Of a stretch of 22,695 bases of DNA, positions 14,942-22,695 are shown piece by piece. Position numbers and translations under genes: made by a program. The stretch's first letter is position 1. Every line of letters begins with the position of its first letter. Below the pieces are notes generated by a model. The model did no database searches. It worked only from the letters and a program-made list of their open reading frames with translations, and was not told the DNA's origin. Source of the DNA: JANNXQ01 sp038238555 (GTDB taxonomy: Bacteria; Verrucomicrobiota; Verrucomicrobiia; Chthoniobacterales; Chthoniobacteraceae); the NCBI GenBank assembly GCA_038238555.1, contig JBBRXP010000092.1, positions 1 to 22,695 of the forward strand. The letters are read 5' to 3'.

Positions 14942-15550
14942 GTGATCGCCTTGCTCGACTACGGCAGCGGAAATATCCGCAGCGTGATGAACGCGCTGCG
15001 GCACGAGGGCGCGCCGGTCGAACTCATCGACTCGCCGGACCGTCTGGCGGATGCGCAAGCCGTGGTGCTCCCGGGTGTCGGCGCTTTTGGTGACTGCGTG
15101 CGCGGCCTGCAATGGCGCGGCCTCTGGGAGCCGGTGCGCGACTGGCTGGCCGCGGACAAGCCCTTCCTCGGCATCTGCGTGGGCTACCAGATGCTCTTTG
15201 AATCGAGCGAGGAATCGCCGGGCGTTCGCGGCTTCGGATTCTTTGCGGGCGCGGTGAAACGCTTCACCACGCCGGGGCTCAAAGTCCCGCAGATCGGCTG
15301 GAACCAGCTCGAGTTTACCGACCCCGCGCACCTGCTCTGGAGCGGCTTGCCGGGGCAGTCGCACGTTTATTTCGTGCACTCTTATTTCCCCGTGCCGGAG
15401 GACGAAGCCATCGTCACTTCGCGCGCCACTTATGGCGAAAGCTTTGCCGCCAGCGCCGCGCGAGGCCGCATCTGCGCGGTGCAATTTCACCCCGAAAAAA
15501 GCCAGGCCGCTGGGCTGCGCATCCTGCGCAATTTCCTGACTAAAATCTGA
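14942..15550 (+). CDS. hisH: Imidazole glycerol phosphate synthase, glutaminase subunit
   Basis: A 202-residue class I glutamine amidotransferase that supplies ammonia to HisF. The start at GTG 14942 gives the family beginning IALLDYGSGNIRSV; an upstream start would translate the repeat. The triad is visible: Cys in GICVGYQM, and His and Glu in QFHPEKS. The oxyanion strand PGVGAFGDC is present. Its TGA lies in the left arm of the inverted repeat shared with the convergent DUF3108 gene. hisA and hisF are not adjacent. Confidence 0.95.
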   Translation: MIALLDYGSGNIRSVMNALRHEGAPVELIDSPDRLADAQAVVLPGVGAFGDCVRGLQWRGLWEPVRDWLAADKPFLGICVGYQMLFESSEESPGVRGFGFFAGAVKRFTTPGLKVPQIGWNQLEFTDPAHLLWSGLPGQSHVYFVHSYFPVPEDEAIVTSRATYGESFAASAARGRICAVQFHPEKSQAAGLRILRNFLTKI

Positions 15551-15606
15551 AACCTGAGTGAGGAGTTTGCGCGCTGCGCGCGGATTTTCTGAAACTCAGG
15601 TTTCAG
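15547..15606. terminator. Bidirectional inverted repeat between convergent hisH and DUF3108 genes
   Basis: CTGAAACCTGAG (15547-15558) is perfectly inverted at 15595-15606. Between the arms is a GCGCGC hairpin (about 15570-15582). Both stop codons lie inside the arms. It could end transcription from both sides, although it lacks long T-runs. Confidence 0.55.
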
Positions 15607-15618
15607 GTTTCAGGTTTC
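15596..15618. repeat. Heptamer array E (TTTCAGG type)
   Basis: TCAGG, TTTCAGG, TTTCAGG, TTTC in register, period 7. On the minus strand it encodes the last residues of the DUF3108 protein (NLKPET) and its stop. Confidence 0.75.
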
Positions 15619-16456
15619 TCACTCGCTGCATCTCCGCCCACACGCTGCCGACGAAGATTTCCGCCTGCACTCTCAGCAGCAGCCGGTCGCGGTCGTCGGA
15701 GACCCACGCGCTGGCCCGCCTAAATTTTCGGTGCGGCGCGAGCGTGAGATCCTTTTTGATTTCGCGCAGATGAATTTCGAGCTTCACGCAATCGTAGCTC
15801 CGGCCCGCCACTTTCAACTTCTCGCGGCCAACGACATCCACATCGCTGAGATACGCCGCACTGCCCGGATACACGACGAAGCAATAGCGTTCGCCCGGCT
15901 CCAGGCACTGGCTGCGAACGAAGAGCAGCGCGGTGTGCAAATCGAAAACATCCGGGCACTCGAAGCGCTTGATCTTCGGCGGCGTCTTGTCGGCAGGCCG
16001 GCTTTCGCGCAGGCAGGAGACGCCCTCGGCGTCGAAATCGGCGCGCGTAAATTTGCTCTTCGACTTGTAAAGTTCGGTCTGCATCAAACTTATCGGACGC
16101 AACGTGACGGCCCGGCACAGCGCCTCGTGCCGCGCGTCCATGCGCCAAAGCGCGCGCACGGCGCCCACGGTCTTTGCATCCACGACCAGCCGCAAATCGC
16201 CGCGCGTGGTTTTTGAAAAATCGAAGTCCGCCGTCGCCGCCGAGAGCGCGCTCCAGCCGAATTTGTAGGTGGCTTTGAACGCCGCCGGCGGCGGAAATTT
16301 CCCGGGCAGCGGCGAGGTGAGCTCGTCGCGCCAGTCGCCAGCGCAAGCCGGCAGCACGCAGACGAGAAGAAACGCGCGCAGAATCCGGGGAGCGCGCCCG
16401 GCCCGTGCGCTGGTCTCGGCGTCCCGCTGCGACGGACTTTCAGAGACGCGCACCAC
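15596..16456 (-). CDS. Exported DUF3108-domain protein
   Basis: About 286 residues if it starts at GTG 16456; the start is uncertain because no ATG is near. An export signal (RILRAFLLVCVLPACA) precedes a beta-rich DUF3108-like domain: YKFGWSALSAATADFDF, PISLMQTELYKSKSKFTRADF, YPGSAAYLSDVDVVGREKL and APHRKFRRASAWVSDDRDRLLLRVQAEIFVGSVWAE. It is probably periplasmic, and its function is not known. It overlaps the end of batE by about 17 nt, so it ends the Bat operon. The first ~20 residues come from a palindrome-rich, probably inserted segment, and the last residues from heptamer array E. Confidence 0.75.
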   Translation of the reverse strand: MVRVSESPSQRDAETSARAGRAPRILRAFLLVCVLPACAGDWRDELTSPLPGKFPPPAAFKATYKFGWSALSAATADFDFSKTTRGDLRLVVDAKTVGAVRALWRMDARHEALCRAVTLRPISLMQTELYKSKSKFTRADFDAEGVSCLRESRPADKTPPKIKRFECPDVFDLHTALLFVRSQCLEPGERYCFVVYPGSAAYLSDVDVVGREKLKVAGRSYDCVKLEIHLREIKKDLTLAPHRKFRRASAWVSDDRDRLLLRVQAEIFVGSVWAEMQRVRNLKPET

Positions 16457-17273
16457 GGGCAGGGGCTCTCGTCCGAAACCGGGCGTCTCCAAAAGTTCGC
16501 GGCGGCGTGACGCCGCCGCCGACACCCGGGACGGGTGTGATCCCCGGACGCACCCGCTCGATGGCGCCCGATGCGACCCACCCGCGACGCCCCTCCGGCA
16601 GCTGGCAATATGTCCACGGCCCCCGTTCGCTGAGCACGCGCACGCGGCTGCCGGCGGGCAGCACCCCGGCGAGGCCGGCGCTCTCCGCCGGCGCGAGATG
16701 CGCCTCGACTTCTTTGGCGGTGACGACGGCGAGCGCGCGATCGCGCGTGTGCAGCGAGATGCCGAAAACGGAAATCGCGGCGACGCCAAGACCCGCGATC
16801 GCGCCGAACCAAAGGCCCGCCCTAGCGCGAGGTGTGCGGGTGAAAAGAAGCGCGAGGCAGATGGCGGCGGTCCACGCGGCGAGCGCGCTGAGGAGAGTCC
16901 ACATATCCTCCCGCACGCGCAGCATGGCACTTTCAAAAAACGGACCGGTGAGCGTGCTGGCGTGCGTCTGCTCGCGCAGCAGCTTGAGATTGGCGAGCGC
17001 CTCGGGATGCTCCGGCGCGATGGCCAGCGCGCGTTCGTAGTCGAGCATTGCGCGGCCCGGCGAGCCGATGCGGTAGTCCGCGTTGCCGAGATTGTAGAAA
17101 AGATTCGCGCTCCACGGGCCGGCATCCACGAACTGCTCGTAGAGCTGCTTTGCTTCGACGAAGCGGCCCGCATCGTAGAGATCGTTTGCCTTCTCAAAAT
17201 CCGCGGCGTGCCCGCGCACTGCCAGAAACAAGGCGAACAGTGTCACCGCAATCTTCCGGTCACGCGTTTCCAT
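16440..17273 (-). CDS. BatE-like TPR and SH3 membrane protein
   Basis: 277 residues from ATG 17273, overlapping the batD stop by 14 nt. Order of parts: signal peptide (IAVTLFALFLAVRGHA), two TPRs (ADFEKANDLYDAGRFVEA, SANLFYNLGNADYRIG...AMLDYERALAIAP), two membrane helices (MWTLLSALAAWTAAICLALLF and GLWFGAIAGLGVAAISVFG), and a bacterial SH3 domain (AHLAPAESAGLAGVLPAGSRVRVL...GWVASGAIERV). The last ~35 residues (GVGGGVTPP...) are Gly/Pro/Arg-rich, come from two strong palindromes, and are unlikely to be ancestral. BatE works with BatA-D in the inner membrane and periplasm. Confidence 0.82.
   Translation of the reverse strand: METRDRKIAVTLFALFLAVRGHAADFEKANDLYDAGRFVEAKQLYEQFVDAGPWSANLFYNLGNADYRIGSPGRAMLDYERALAIAPEHPEALANLKLLREQTHASTLTGPFFESAMLRVREDMWTLLSALAAWTAAICLALLFTRTPRARAGLWFGAIAGLGVAAISVFGISLHTRDRALAVVTAKEVEAHLAPAESAGLAGVLPAGSRVRVLSERGPWTYCQLPEGRRGWVASGAIERVRPGITPVPGVGGGVTPPRTFGDARFRTRAPARGARL
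16499..16538. repeat. Tandem palindromes inside the 3' end of batE
   Basis: GCGGCGGCG (16499-16507) pairs with CGCCGCCGC (16511-16519) over TGA. ACACCCG (16522-16528) pairs with CGGGTGT (16532-16538) over GGA. They encode the odd GVGGGVTPP stretch and look like part of a dispersed palindromic element at the batE-DUF3108 junction. Confidence 0.65.
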
Positions 17274-19011
17274 TTGCGGAAGAAAACTTCGCGATCGTCT
17301 CGATGACGCGATTGCGCTCGGCGGCGGAGACGCGCCCATCGCCGCTGCCGCCGCCGGCGTAAAGCAGTTCCGCGCGGGCACTGAAAATCGCCGCGACACT
17401 CTCCGCAGTCTGCGGATCGAGTCGTCGCGACTGGCAGGCAGTCGCGGCATCGACACTGTCCGCCGCACGATCGGATCCGAGTGCTGTGTCGATCTGGATG
17501 ACTCGCGCTGCCGCGTCGAAAAGTTTTGCGTGCGAACTTTCCGCGCGCAGGCCACGCAGCAGCGCGGCCTTCTCGCGCCGCAATCCGTCGGCCGCGCGCG
17601 CGGACTCGCTCCGGCGCAGCACGCGCCGGCCGATGAGCGTGAGCACCACGCCGAGCGGCACGAGTTGCGCGAGCAGAAATTCCCGGCGCGCGTAGAGCGG
17701 TTCGAACGAAGAGTGCGCCGCGCCGAACTCGTAGTGCAGGCCGAGGATGTCCGTCGGCGCAGCCTTCTTCTCTTGCGGCGCATTGGCCGTGATCGCAGGA
17801 GGCGGAGCCGGCGCGCCGGTCACAGTCAGTGGGCGCGGCTCGCTTCGGAGTGTCACGTATTTTTCCGACGCCGGATCGAAATACGAAAACGCAAAATCCG
17901 GCATCGCGGTCTTCCTGGCCTCCGCGATCACCGCCACCTCGAAGGTCTTCGCGCCCGCGATGCCGATCTCATCCTCGGCCTTGAAGACGCCGGTGGCCGG
18001 ATACGTGCGCCAGCCGGTCGGGTCCGTCATTGCCGGAGCCTCCACTCGGTCGAAGCTGCCGCGGCCCGAGATGCGCAATTTCATCGTCACCGGATCGCCC
18101 ACTTTCACCTCGTGCGGGCTCCCCTCGGCCGTGAATTTGAAATCGCCGACTCCGCCGGAGAAGTCCTTGGGACGGCCTTCGGCGGGCAGCAGCTTCACAT
18201 CGATCTCGACTGCCGCGGCCTTTGCGTTCATCCGCTGGTTTGCGCCGAAAGTTGGATCGTTGAAGACATTGTCGAACATGTCGAAGATCGAACCGCCCTG
18301 CTTGCGCCGGGCTCGCGGCACTTGCGCGATGTAGGTAAAATCCAGCGGGCCGATCGAGAGCTTGCCCGCCTTGCTCGGCGTGATGGCGGTGTGCACGGCG
18401 ACGACATTGTACTCGCGTCCATCGCGCCGCGCGGATTCCTGGCGCGGCTGTGTGAGCTTGGTCTTGGTGAAGCCCTCGCCTTCAAACTGAGGCATGGTTT
18501 CAAGCTGCCAGTGCACGCGGTCATCCACGTTGAGCCGCAGGTCGATCGGGATCGCTTCGCCGACATACGCGGTCTTTTTCGGCAGCACGATCTCGGCAAA
18601 GCCGACCTTGTCGAGCGGCTGCTGCGATCCGCCGCCGGCGCCGGACTCCACGCTGAGCGTGAGCGGTGCGGTCTTGAGCCGCTTGCCATCCACCTCCACC
18701 AGCACAGCAGGGATGGTGAAGGTGCCGGCGCGCACTGGCACGACTTGGTAGATGTAGGTCACGCTCCGTCGGATGTGCGTGAAGTTTTCCATCTGCATCT
18801 GCGTCGATGGACCGAGGTAGCGGATGTCGAGTCCATCGACCGCGACGCTCGGCGGCTGCCCGGAATTGCTCGAGCCATTGAGCTTGATCTGAAGCTGCAC
18901 GGGCTCGCCCACCGCGGCGTTCTGCCGCGTGAGACTCGCGCTTACGCTCACATCCTCGGCGCGCGCGGCGGCCACGGACAGGAGTATGAAAAGGAAACGT
19001 GGGAAGCGCAT
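17260..19011 (-). CDS. BatD-like exported protein
   Basis: 583 residues from ATG 19011, giving signal peptide MRFPRFLFILLSVAAARA. A GTG at 19023 overlaps the previous stop (GTGA) and would add four residues. It is a BatD/DUF11-like oxygen-tolerance protein: beta-sandwich repeats (VSASLTRQNAAVGEPVQLQIKL, ATTRSVT-type strands, FKFTAEGSPHEVKVGDPVTMKL), a membrane helix near residues 450-470 (LLAQLVPLGVVLTLIG), and a charged cytoplasmic tail. It is the beta-rich periplasmic partner of BatA/B. Neighbours on both sides are Bat genes. Confidence 0.88.
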   Translation of the reverse strand: MRFPRFLFILLSVAAARAEDVSVSASLTRQNAAVGEPVQLQIKLNGSSNSGQPPSVAVDGLDIRYLGPSTQMQMENFTHIRRSVTYIYQVVPVRAGTFTIPAVLVEVDGKRLKTAPLTLSVESGAGGGSQQPLDKVGFAEIVLPKKTAYVGEAIPIDLRLNVDDRVHWQLETMPQFEGEGFTKTKLTQPRQESARRDGREYNVVAVHTAITPSKAGKLSIGPLDFTYIAQVPRARRKQGGSIFDMFDNVFNDPTFGANQRMNAKAAAVEIDVKLLPAEGRPKDFSGGVGDFKFTAEGSPHEVKVGDPVTMKLRISGRGSFDRVEAPAMTDPTGWRTYPATGVFKAEDEIGIAGAKTFEVAVIAEARKTAMPDFAFSYFDPASEKYVTLRSEPRPLTVTGAPAPPPAITANAPQEKKAAPTDILGLHYEFGAAHSSFEPLYARREFLLAQLVPLGVVLTLIGRRVLRRSESARAADGLRREKAALLRGLRAESSHAKLFDAAARVIQIDTALGSDRAADSVDAATACQSRRLDPQTAESVAAIFSARAELLYAGGGSGDGRVSAAERNRVIETIAKFSSANGNA

Positions 19012-19019
19012 GACGAGGA

Positions 19020-20942
19020 TCACCAGTCACGAATAACACGCCCGTTGCCTTTGCGATCCGTGCGCTCGCGCAGTTGCACGCGGTCGTCTTCGCTCTTGAG
19101 CGAATCGAGCAGCGCCTTGGCCTGCTGCTCGGTCATCTTGCCTTCGGCGGCGGCGAGCGCATCGGCTTCGGCCTGCTCCTTCGCGTCGCTCTCGTCTTTG
19201 TCGTGCTGCGGCGCGGCATTGATTTCGCCTTCTTTTTTCTGGTCCGGTTTTTCGGGCGCGGGCTGCGGCGAATTCTGTTCGTCCTTTTTCTCCGCGCCCT
19301 TCTCGTCTTTTTTGTCGCCGGATTTCTGCTCCTGCGGTTTGCCCTCGCCGTCTTTCGGCTGTTGATCTTTTTGATCCTTCTCTTGCTCGTCCTTCTTGTC
19401 CTGCGAGTCGCCCTTCTGTTGATCCTGCTTTTGATCCTTGTCCTGCTTGTCGTCTTTCTTTTTGTCGTCCTTCTTCTGCTCGTCTTGCTTGGGCGGCTCT
19501 TTCTCGAGCTCCTCGATCATCTTGCGCACGAGATCGCGGTTGAAGGTGGCGTCGGCGTTCTGCGGATCAACCTTGAGCGCTTCCTCGTAATGCTGAATCG
19601 CTCCGTTCCACTCGCGCACCTTTGGCTCCTTGTCCTTCTGCGCGGCGCCGCGCTGGAAGAGCGTGTTGCCGAGATTGTATTCCGCCTTGGCGTGAAGCTG
19701 CGGATCGGGCGACGTGACGGCGCGCGCAAACGAATCCAGCGCGCGGTCATACTCGCCCGCCTTGTAAGCAGCCGCGCCGTGATCGAAGTGCAGCGCCTCC
19801 GAGCCCGGCCGGCGCTTGAGCTGCTGGGAAAATTGCTCCATCGCGCCCTTGAAGTCGTCGCGCTCGTAAGCCGTCACGCCGTTGTTAGTCGCGCGCGCCA
19901 GCGACGGCAGCGCGAGCATCAGCGCCGCCGCCACACCCGCCGTCCGCCGCGCCGCCACACGCCGTCTTTCGCCGAGCAGCATCGACGCCGCGAGCAGCGC
20001 GAGACCTGCGCCGAGCGGCCACTGGTAACGCTCGATGGGTTGGCGGGAAAGTTTCGCGTCGATGTCTTTTTCGGTCATTTGAGAGAGGCCGTCGCGCACG
20101 ATCTGTCGCATCTCCGCGGGGCCGTTCAAGAGGTGAACGTAGAAGCCGCCCGTGGCTTCGGCAATTTTTCGCAGCCGCGCTTCGTCGAGCCGCGATTTCA
20201 CGATCTGCCCGCTCGCATCCTTCACAAAGTCCGCGCTGCCCCGCAGCGGAATGAGCGACCCATCTGCCGAGCCGACGCCGACGGTAAAGATGCGAATCGC
20301 GCCGCTCACCCGTTCCGCTGCGCGCACGCCGTCCGCGTCGAGCTCTTCGCCGTCGGTGAAAATGAGGAGGCAGCGATTCTCGCTCTCGCCTTTGCCGAAA
20401 GCATCCTCCGCGGCTTTGATGGCCTCGGCGATATTGGTGCCGCCGAGCGGAATGATGTCGGTGTCGAGTTCACGCAGCGAGTTGAGCACCGCGCTATAAT
20501 CCGCCGTGAGCGGAGCTTGGAGAAACGAGGAGCCGGCAAACGCGATGAGTCCCACGCGGTCGCCCTGGAGCGCTCCGATCAAGTCCTGCGTGGCGAGCTT
20601 CGCGCGTGTGAGCCGGTTCGGTTCGAGATCGGTGGCCAGCATGCTTTTTGAGGTGTCGATGGCGATGAGGATGTCGCGCCCGCGCCGCTTGCTCTCCTGC
20701 CAGGTGAAGCCGTAGCGCGGCTGGGCGAGGCTCAAGATCACGCCCGCCAGTCCGAGCAGCACGAGGAAGAAACGCGCGCGCCTTTTGCCGATGCTCACGT
20801 TGCCCGCGAGCCGATCCAGCAAGCGCGCGGCCACGAGCTGCCGAAGCAATTTCGCGCGGCGCGATTCGTTTCTGAAAAAAGACAATGCAAGCAGCGGGAG
20901 GAGCGCGAAGGCCCAGAACCAGTGAGCTTGGCCAAACGTCAC
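19020..20942 (-). CDS. Fused BatB-BatC: vWA membrane protein with TPRs and a charged tail
   Basis: 640 residues from GTG 20942, which overlaps the batA stop (GTGA) and has a GGAGGAGG-type ribosome site just upstream. The N-terminal membrane pair (FGQAHWFWAFALLPLLALSFF and FFLVLLGLAGVILSLA) is followed by a vWA domain with MIDAS DTSKS and FTDGEELD, then a helix at about residues 305-320. TPR repeats follow (GVTAYERDDFKGAMEQF, HGAAAYKAGEYDRALDSF, YNLGNTLFQRG). Next are about 110 residues of almost only K, D, E and Q, and a conserved-looking end MTEQQAKALLDSLKSEDD...VIRDW typical of BatC. In many bacteria BatB and BatC are separate genes; here they form one chain. Confidence 0.9.
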   Translation of the reverse strand: MTFGQAHWFWAFALLPLLALSFFRNESRRAKLLRQLVAARLLDRLAGNVSIGKRRARFFLVLLGLAGVILSLAQPRYGFTWQESKRRGRDILIAIDTSKSMLATDLEPNRLTRAKLATQDLIGALQGDRVGLIAFAGSSFLQAPLTADYSAVLNSLRELDTDIIPLGGTNIAEAIKAAEDAFGKGESENRCLLIFTDGEELDADGVRAAERVSGAIRIFTVGVGSADGSLIPLRGSADFVKDASGQIVKSRLDEARLRKIAEATGGFYVHLLNGPAEMRQIVRDGLSQMTEKDIDAKLSRQPIERYQWPLGAGLALLAASMLLGERRRVAARRTAGVAAALMLALPSLARATNNGVTAYERDDFKGAMEQFSQQLKRRPGSEALHFDHGAAAYKAGEYDRALDSFARAVTSPDPQLHAKAEYNLGNTLFQRGAAQKDKEPKVREWNGAIQHYEEALKVDPQNADATFNRDLVRKMIEELEKEPPKQDEQKKDDKKKDDKQDKDQKQDQQKGDSQDKKDEQEKDQKDQQPKDGEGKPQEQKSGDKKDEKGAEKKDEQNSPQPAPEKPDQKKEGEINAAPQHDKDESDAKEQAEADALAAAEGKMTEQQAKALLDSLKSEDDRVQLRERTDRKGNGRVIRDW

Positions 20943-21949
20943 GGAAGCCTCCTCCAGATCGTCTCCCCCAGCGCCGCCTGCACCGCGATGGCCACGAGGC
21001 CCGCCGCCAGGAACCACGGAAACAAATCGCGATACTGCTTGTACTGGCTCAGTTCGACCCGCGACTTTTCGAGCTTGTCGATCTCCCGAAAAATCTGCTC
21101 GAGCGACTTGCCATCCGTGGCGCGATAAAATTGGCCGTGCGCGACTTCCGCGATGTGCTTCAGCGTCGGCTCGTCCACATCGACCTTGATATTGCGATAC
21201 ACGGTGCGGCCAAACATGTCCTGCACCGGGATGGGCGCGTAGCCGCGCGAGCCCGCGCCGACGGTGTAGATCTTGATGCCAAGCGCGGCGGCCGCTTCCG
21301 CCGCAGTGGCGGGCGTGACCTTGCCGGCGTTGTTGTCGCCGTCGGTGAGGAGCACGAGGATTTTGCTTTTCGCCTCGCGCTCTTTCAGCCGGTTGGCGCC
21401 CGAGGCAATGGCAGAGCCGATCGCCGTGCCATCCTCGACGAGGCCGATGCGCACGCGCTCGAGATTTTGCAGCAGCCAATCGTGATCGAGCGTGAGCGGG
21501 CTCACGAGATAAGGCCGGCCCGCGAAGCACAGGATGCCGATGCGATCGTTGGGGCGGCCTTCGATGAATCCTTTGGTGACGTGCTTCACCGCCTCGATGC
21601 GATTGGCGCGCTCGCGGCCGATGGTGAGGTCCTCGGCGAGCATCGAGCGCGAGACATCGAGGGCGAGCATGATGTCGATGCCGCTCGCCTCGACGTGACT
21701 GATCACGCGCCCCTGCTGCGGCCGCGCCAGCGCGACGATGAGCAGCCCGAGCCCGAGCAACAGCAAGCTGGTGAGCCACGCGCCGGCCCGCGCCTTCCGC
21801 ATCCTTCCGAGCCCCCGCAGCGGCGCGAGCGAGGAGAAGACCACTGCCGGCGCCGCGCCGCGCCCGCCTTTCAAAAGCGCCAGCGGCGGAATTGCGAGCA
21901 GAAGCAGAAGCAGCCACGGATGGGCGAAGGTGATGGCGCTCCAAGTCAT
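20939..21949 (-). CDS. BatA-like vWA membrane protein
   Basis: 336 residues from ATG 21949 (ATGA overlap with the DUF4381 gene). N-terminal helices (AHPWLLLLLLAIPPLALL and WLTSLLLLGLGLLIVALA), then a vWA domain with MIDAS residues in LALDVSRSMLAED, the Thr region, and LLTDGDNNAG, then a C-terminal helix (LFPWFLAAGLVAIAVQAAL). It is an inner-membrane vWA protein, partner of BatB. Confidence 0.92.
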   Translation of the reverse strand: MTWSAITFAHPWLLLLLLAIPPLALLKGGRGAAPAVVFSSLAPLRGLGRMRKARAGAWLTSLLLLGLGLLIVALARPQQGRVISHVEASGIDIMLALDVSRSMLAEDLTIGRERANRIEAVKHVTKGFIEGRPNDRIGILCFAGRPYLVSPLTLDHDWLLQNLERVRIGLVEDGTAIGSAIASGANRLKEREAKSKILVLLTDGDNNAGKVTPATAAEAAAALGIKIYTVGAGSRGYAPIPVQDMFGRTVYRNIKVDVDEPTLKHIAEVAHGQFYRATDGKSLEQIFREIDKLEKSRVELSQYKQYRDLFPWFLAAGLVAIAVQAALGETIWRRLP

Positions 21950-22497
21950 AACGACGTTCGATCGGCAGATTCTGGGGATGCCTGCTTGCCTCCTTGAACA
22001 AAGGCCACCGCGCTCTCGAGCAGCCGTTCGCTGTCGCCAATATCGGCGTCGATGCGGGCAAATTTGATGAGATCGCAACGATCGAGAAAATCGCCGAGCA
22101 GCTTCCGGTCGGTGTCTTCAAATTTCACCGACTGCGCGATGGCCGCGAGAAACTCGGGAGATGTCTGCTGCGTCGCCCGCACGCGATACTCGGCGCTGAG
22201 GAAGGTGCGCAGCACATCCGAGACGGCGATGCTGAAGGCGTAGGGCGCGCTCTGCCGCACTTGCCCGCGCAGTTCTTGCAGCGCGCGAAATGCGATCGAC
22301 CTCGGTGTGGGCGGCGCGGGCGCGGGCCGGTTGCGAACGGCGCGCACGATGAGCCACACGAGCGCGCCGACCAGTAGCAGCGCGACGATGGCCGCGACCG
22401 CGACCATCCACGGCGGATACGGAAACACGTCGATGGGCGGCGCGATGTCGCGGAGCTGTGGCGGCTCGGGCGGCGGGGTCGAGAGCGCGGCGATCAT
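21946..22497 (-). CDS. DUF4381 membrane protein of the Bat operon
   Basis: 183 residues. A Pro-rich N-terminus (STPPPEPPQLRDIAPPIDVFPYPPW) is followed by a single helix (MVAVAAIVALLLVGALVWLIV) and a helical cytoplasmic domain with FSIAVSDVLRTFLSAEYRVRATQQTSPEFL. It is the usual gene between the DUF58 protein and BatA. ATGA overlaps occur at both ends. Its function is unknown. Confidence 0.85.
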   Translation of the reverse strand: MIAALSTPPPEPPQLRDIAPPIDVFPYPPWMVAVAAIVALLLVGALVWLIVRAVRNRPAPAPPTPRSIAFRALQELRGQVRQSAPYAFSIAVSDVLRTFLSAEYRVRATQQTSPEFLAAIAQSVKFEDTDRKLLGDFLDRCDLIKFARIDADIGDSERLLESAVAFVQGGKQASPESADRTSL

Positions 22498-22695
22498 GCG
22501 CGCAGGTGGAGCCGCCGTTCGCGCGTGCGGAAAAAAGCGCGCAGCGCCGGCACGTAATCCTCGTCGGTCTTGAGCGCGATGGTGTCCACGCGCTTGCGCC
22601 GGAAGTCGCGCAGGCGCTCACTCATTGCATCGCCGACCGTTTCGAGGTGCCTGCGGCGCACGCCTCGGTCCGATGTGTTCACTTCGATCTGCTCG
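22494..22695 (-). CDS. DUF58-domain protein, only its C-terminal end in the window
   Basis: About 66 C-terminal residues, open to the window edge. RGVRRRHLETVGDAMSERL and VDTIALKTDEDYVPALRAFFRTRERR match the usual end of DUF58 proteins, which follow moxR in MoxR/Bat operons. It overlaps the DUF4381 start (ATGA). Confidence 0.82.
   Translation of the reverse strand, partial: EQIEVNTSDRGVRRRHLETVGDAMSERLRDFRRKRVDTIALKTDEDYVPALRAFFRTRERRLHLRA

Noticed and set aside
17530..19365. 611-codon plus-strand open frame opposite batD
   Set aside because: Shadow of BatD and the end of BatB/C; His/Arg-rich with no recognisable family.
19074..20651. Plus-strand frame with long Leu/Phe/Val runs resembling membrane helices
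   Set aside because: It is the complement of the K/D/E/Q-rich BatC tract (reverse of AAG/GAC/GAG codons gives Leu/Val/Phe), not a real membrane protein.

Overview
The window is about 22.7 kb of GC-rich, gene-dense bacterial chromosome. No rRNA, tRNA, CRISPR array, transposase or phage gene was recognised. The best guess for the source is a member of the Verrucomicrobiota or a PVC relative. The clues are the DUF58-DUF4381-BatA-BatB/C-BatD-BatE cluster, a membrane-anchored octaheme cytochrome with TPRs, the decayed leucine-rich-repeat tail pieces, and many short palindromic or period-7/period-9 intergenic repeats. This placement is an inference from style and gene content, not a proof.

Layout from left to right. 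Positions 1-1017 hold the 3' part of cysN (sulfate adenylyltransferase GTPase subunit). Then come an exported PHP-domain protein, a Bpt-type aminoacyl-tRNA-protein transferase and, convergently, an exported alpha/beta-hydrolase esterase. On the minus strand, ilvN (6486-6965) and ilvC (4507-5529) are two branched-chain amino acid genes that often lie next to each other. Here a 0.95 kb patch separates them. It carries an opposite-strand HicB/HicA toxin-antitoxin pair flanked by two related, decayed gene tails. Upstream of ilvN is the octaheme cytochrome/TPR protein. A DUF1223 thioredoxin-like exported protein follows; it is cut by an in-frame TAA and its old stop codon directly abuts the stop of a histone-deacetylase-family amidohydrolase. 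Next are an exbB-exbD-tonB energy-transduction operon (minus strand), a small membrane protein, an exported MsrB, and hisB-hisH (plus strand). The right third (15596-22695, minus strand) is one tightly overlapping Bat-type operon: DUF58 protein (partial), DUF4381 protein, BatA, a fused BatB-BatC, BatD, BatE and an exported DUF3108 protein. A moxR ATPase gene would be expected just beyond the right edge.

The most unusual signal lies between the genes. At least five loci carry short arrays with a period of exactly 7 nt in three sequence families (TTGAAAA, TTGAGTG, TTTCAGG). One locus carries a period-9 array (CACAGATTG type), and several intergenic palindromic elements of 40-140 bp have near-perfect terminal inverted repeats. 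Two heptamer arrays run into coding sequence and write the C-termini of ExbB and of the DUF3108 protein. Because 7 is not a multiple of 3, a change in copy number would shift those reading frames.

Working links between genes: cysN serves sulfate assimilation, ilvN/ilvC branched-chain amino acids, and hisB/hisH histidine synthesis. ExbB-ExbD-TonB powers outer-membrane transporters. The Bat operon forms a vWA/TPR inner-membrane and periplasmic complex of still unclear function. MsrB and the DUF1223 protein would be envelope redox proteins.
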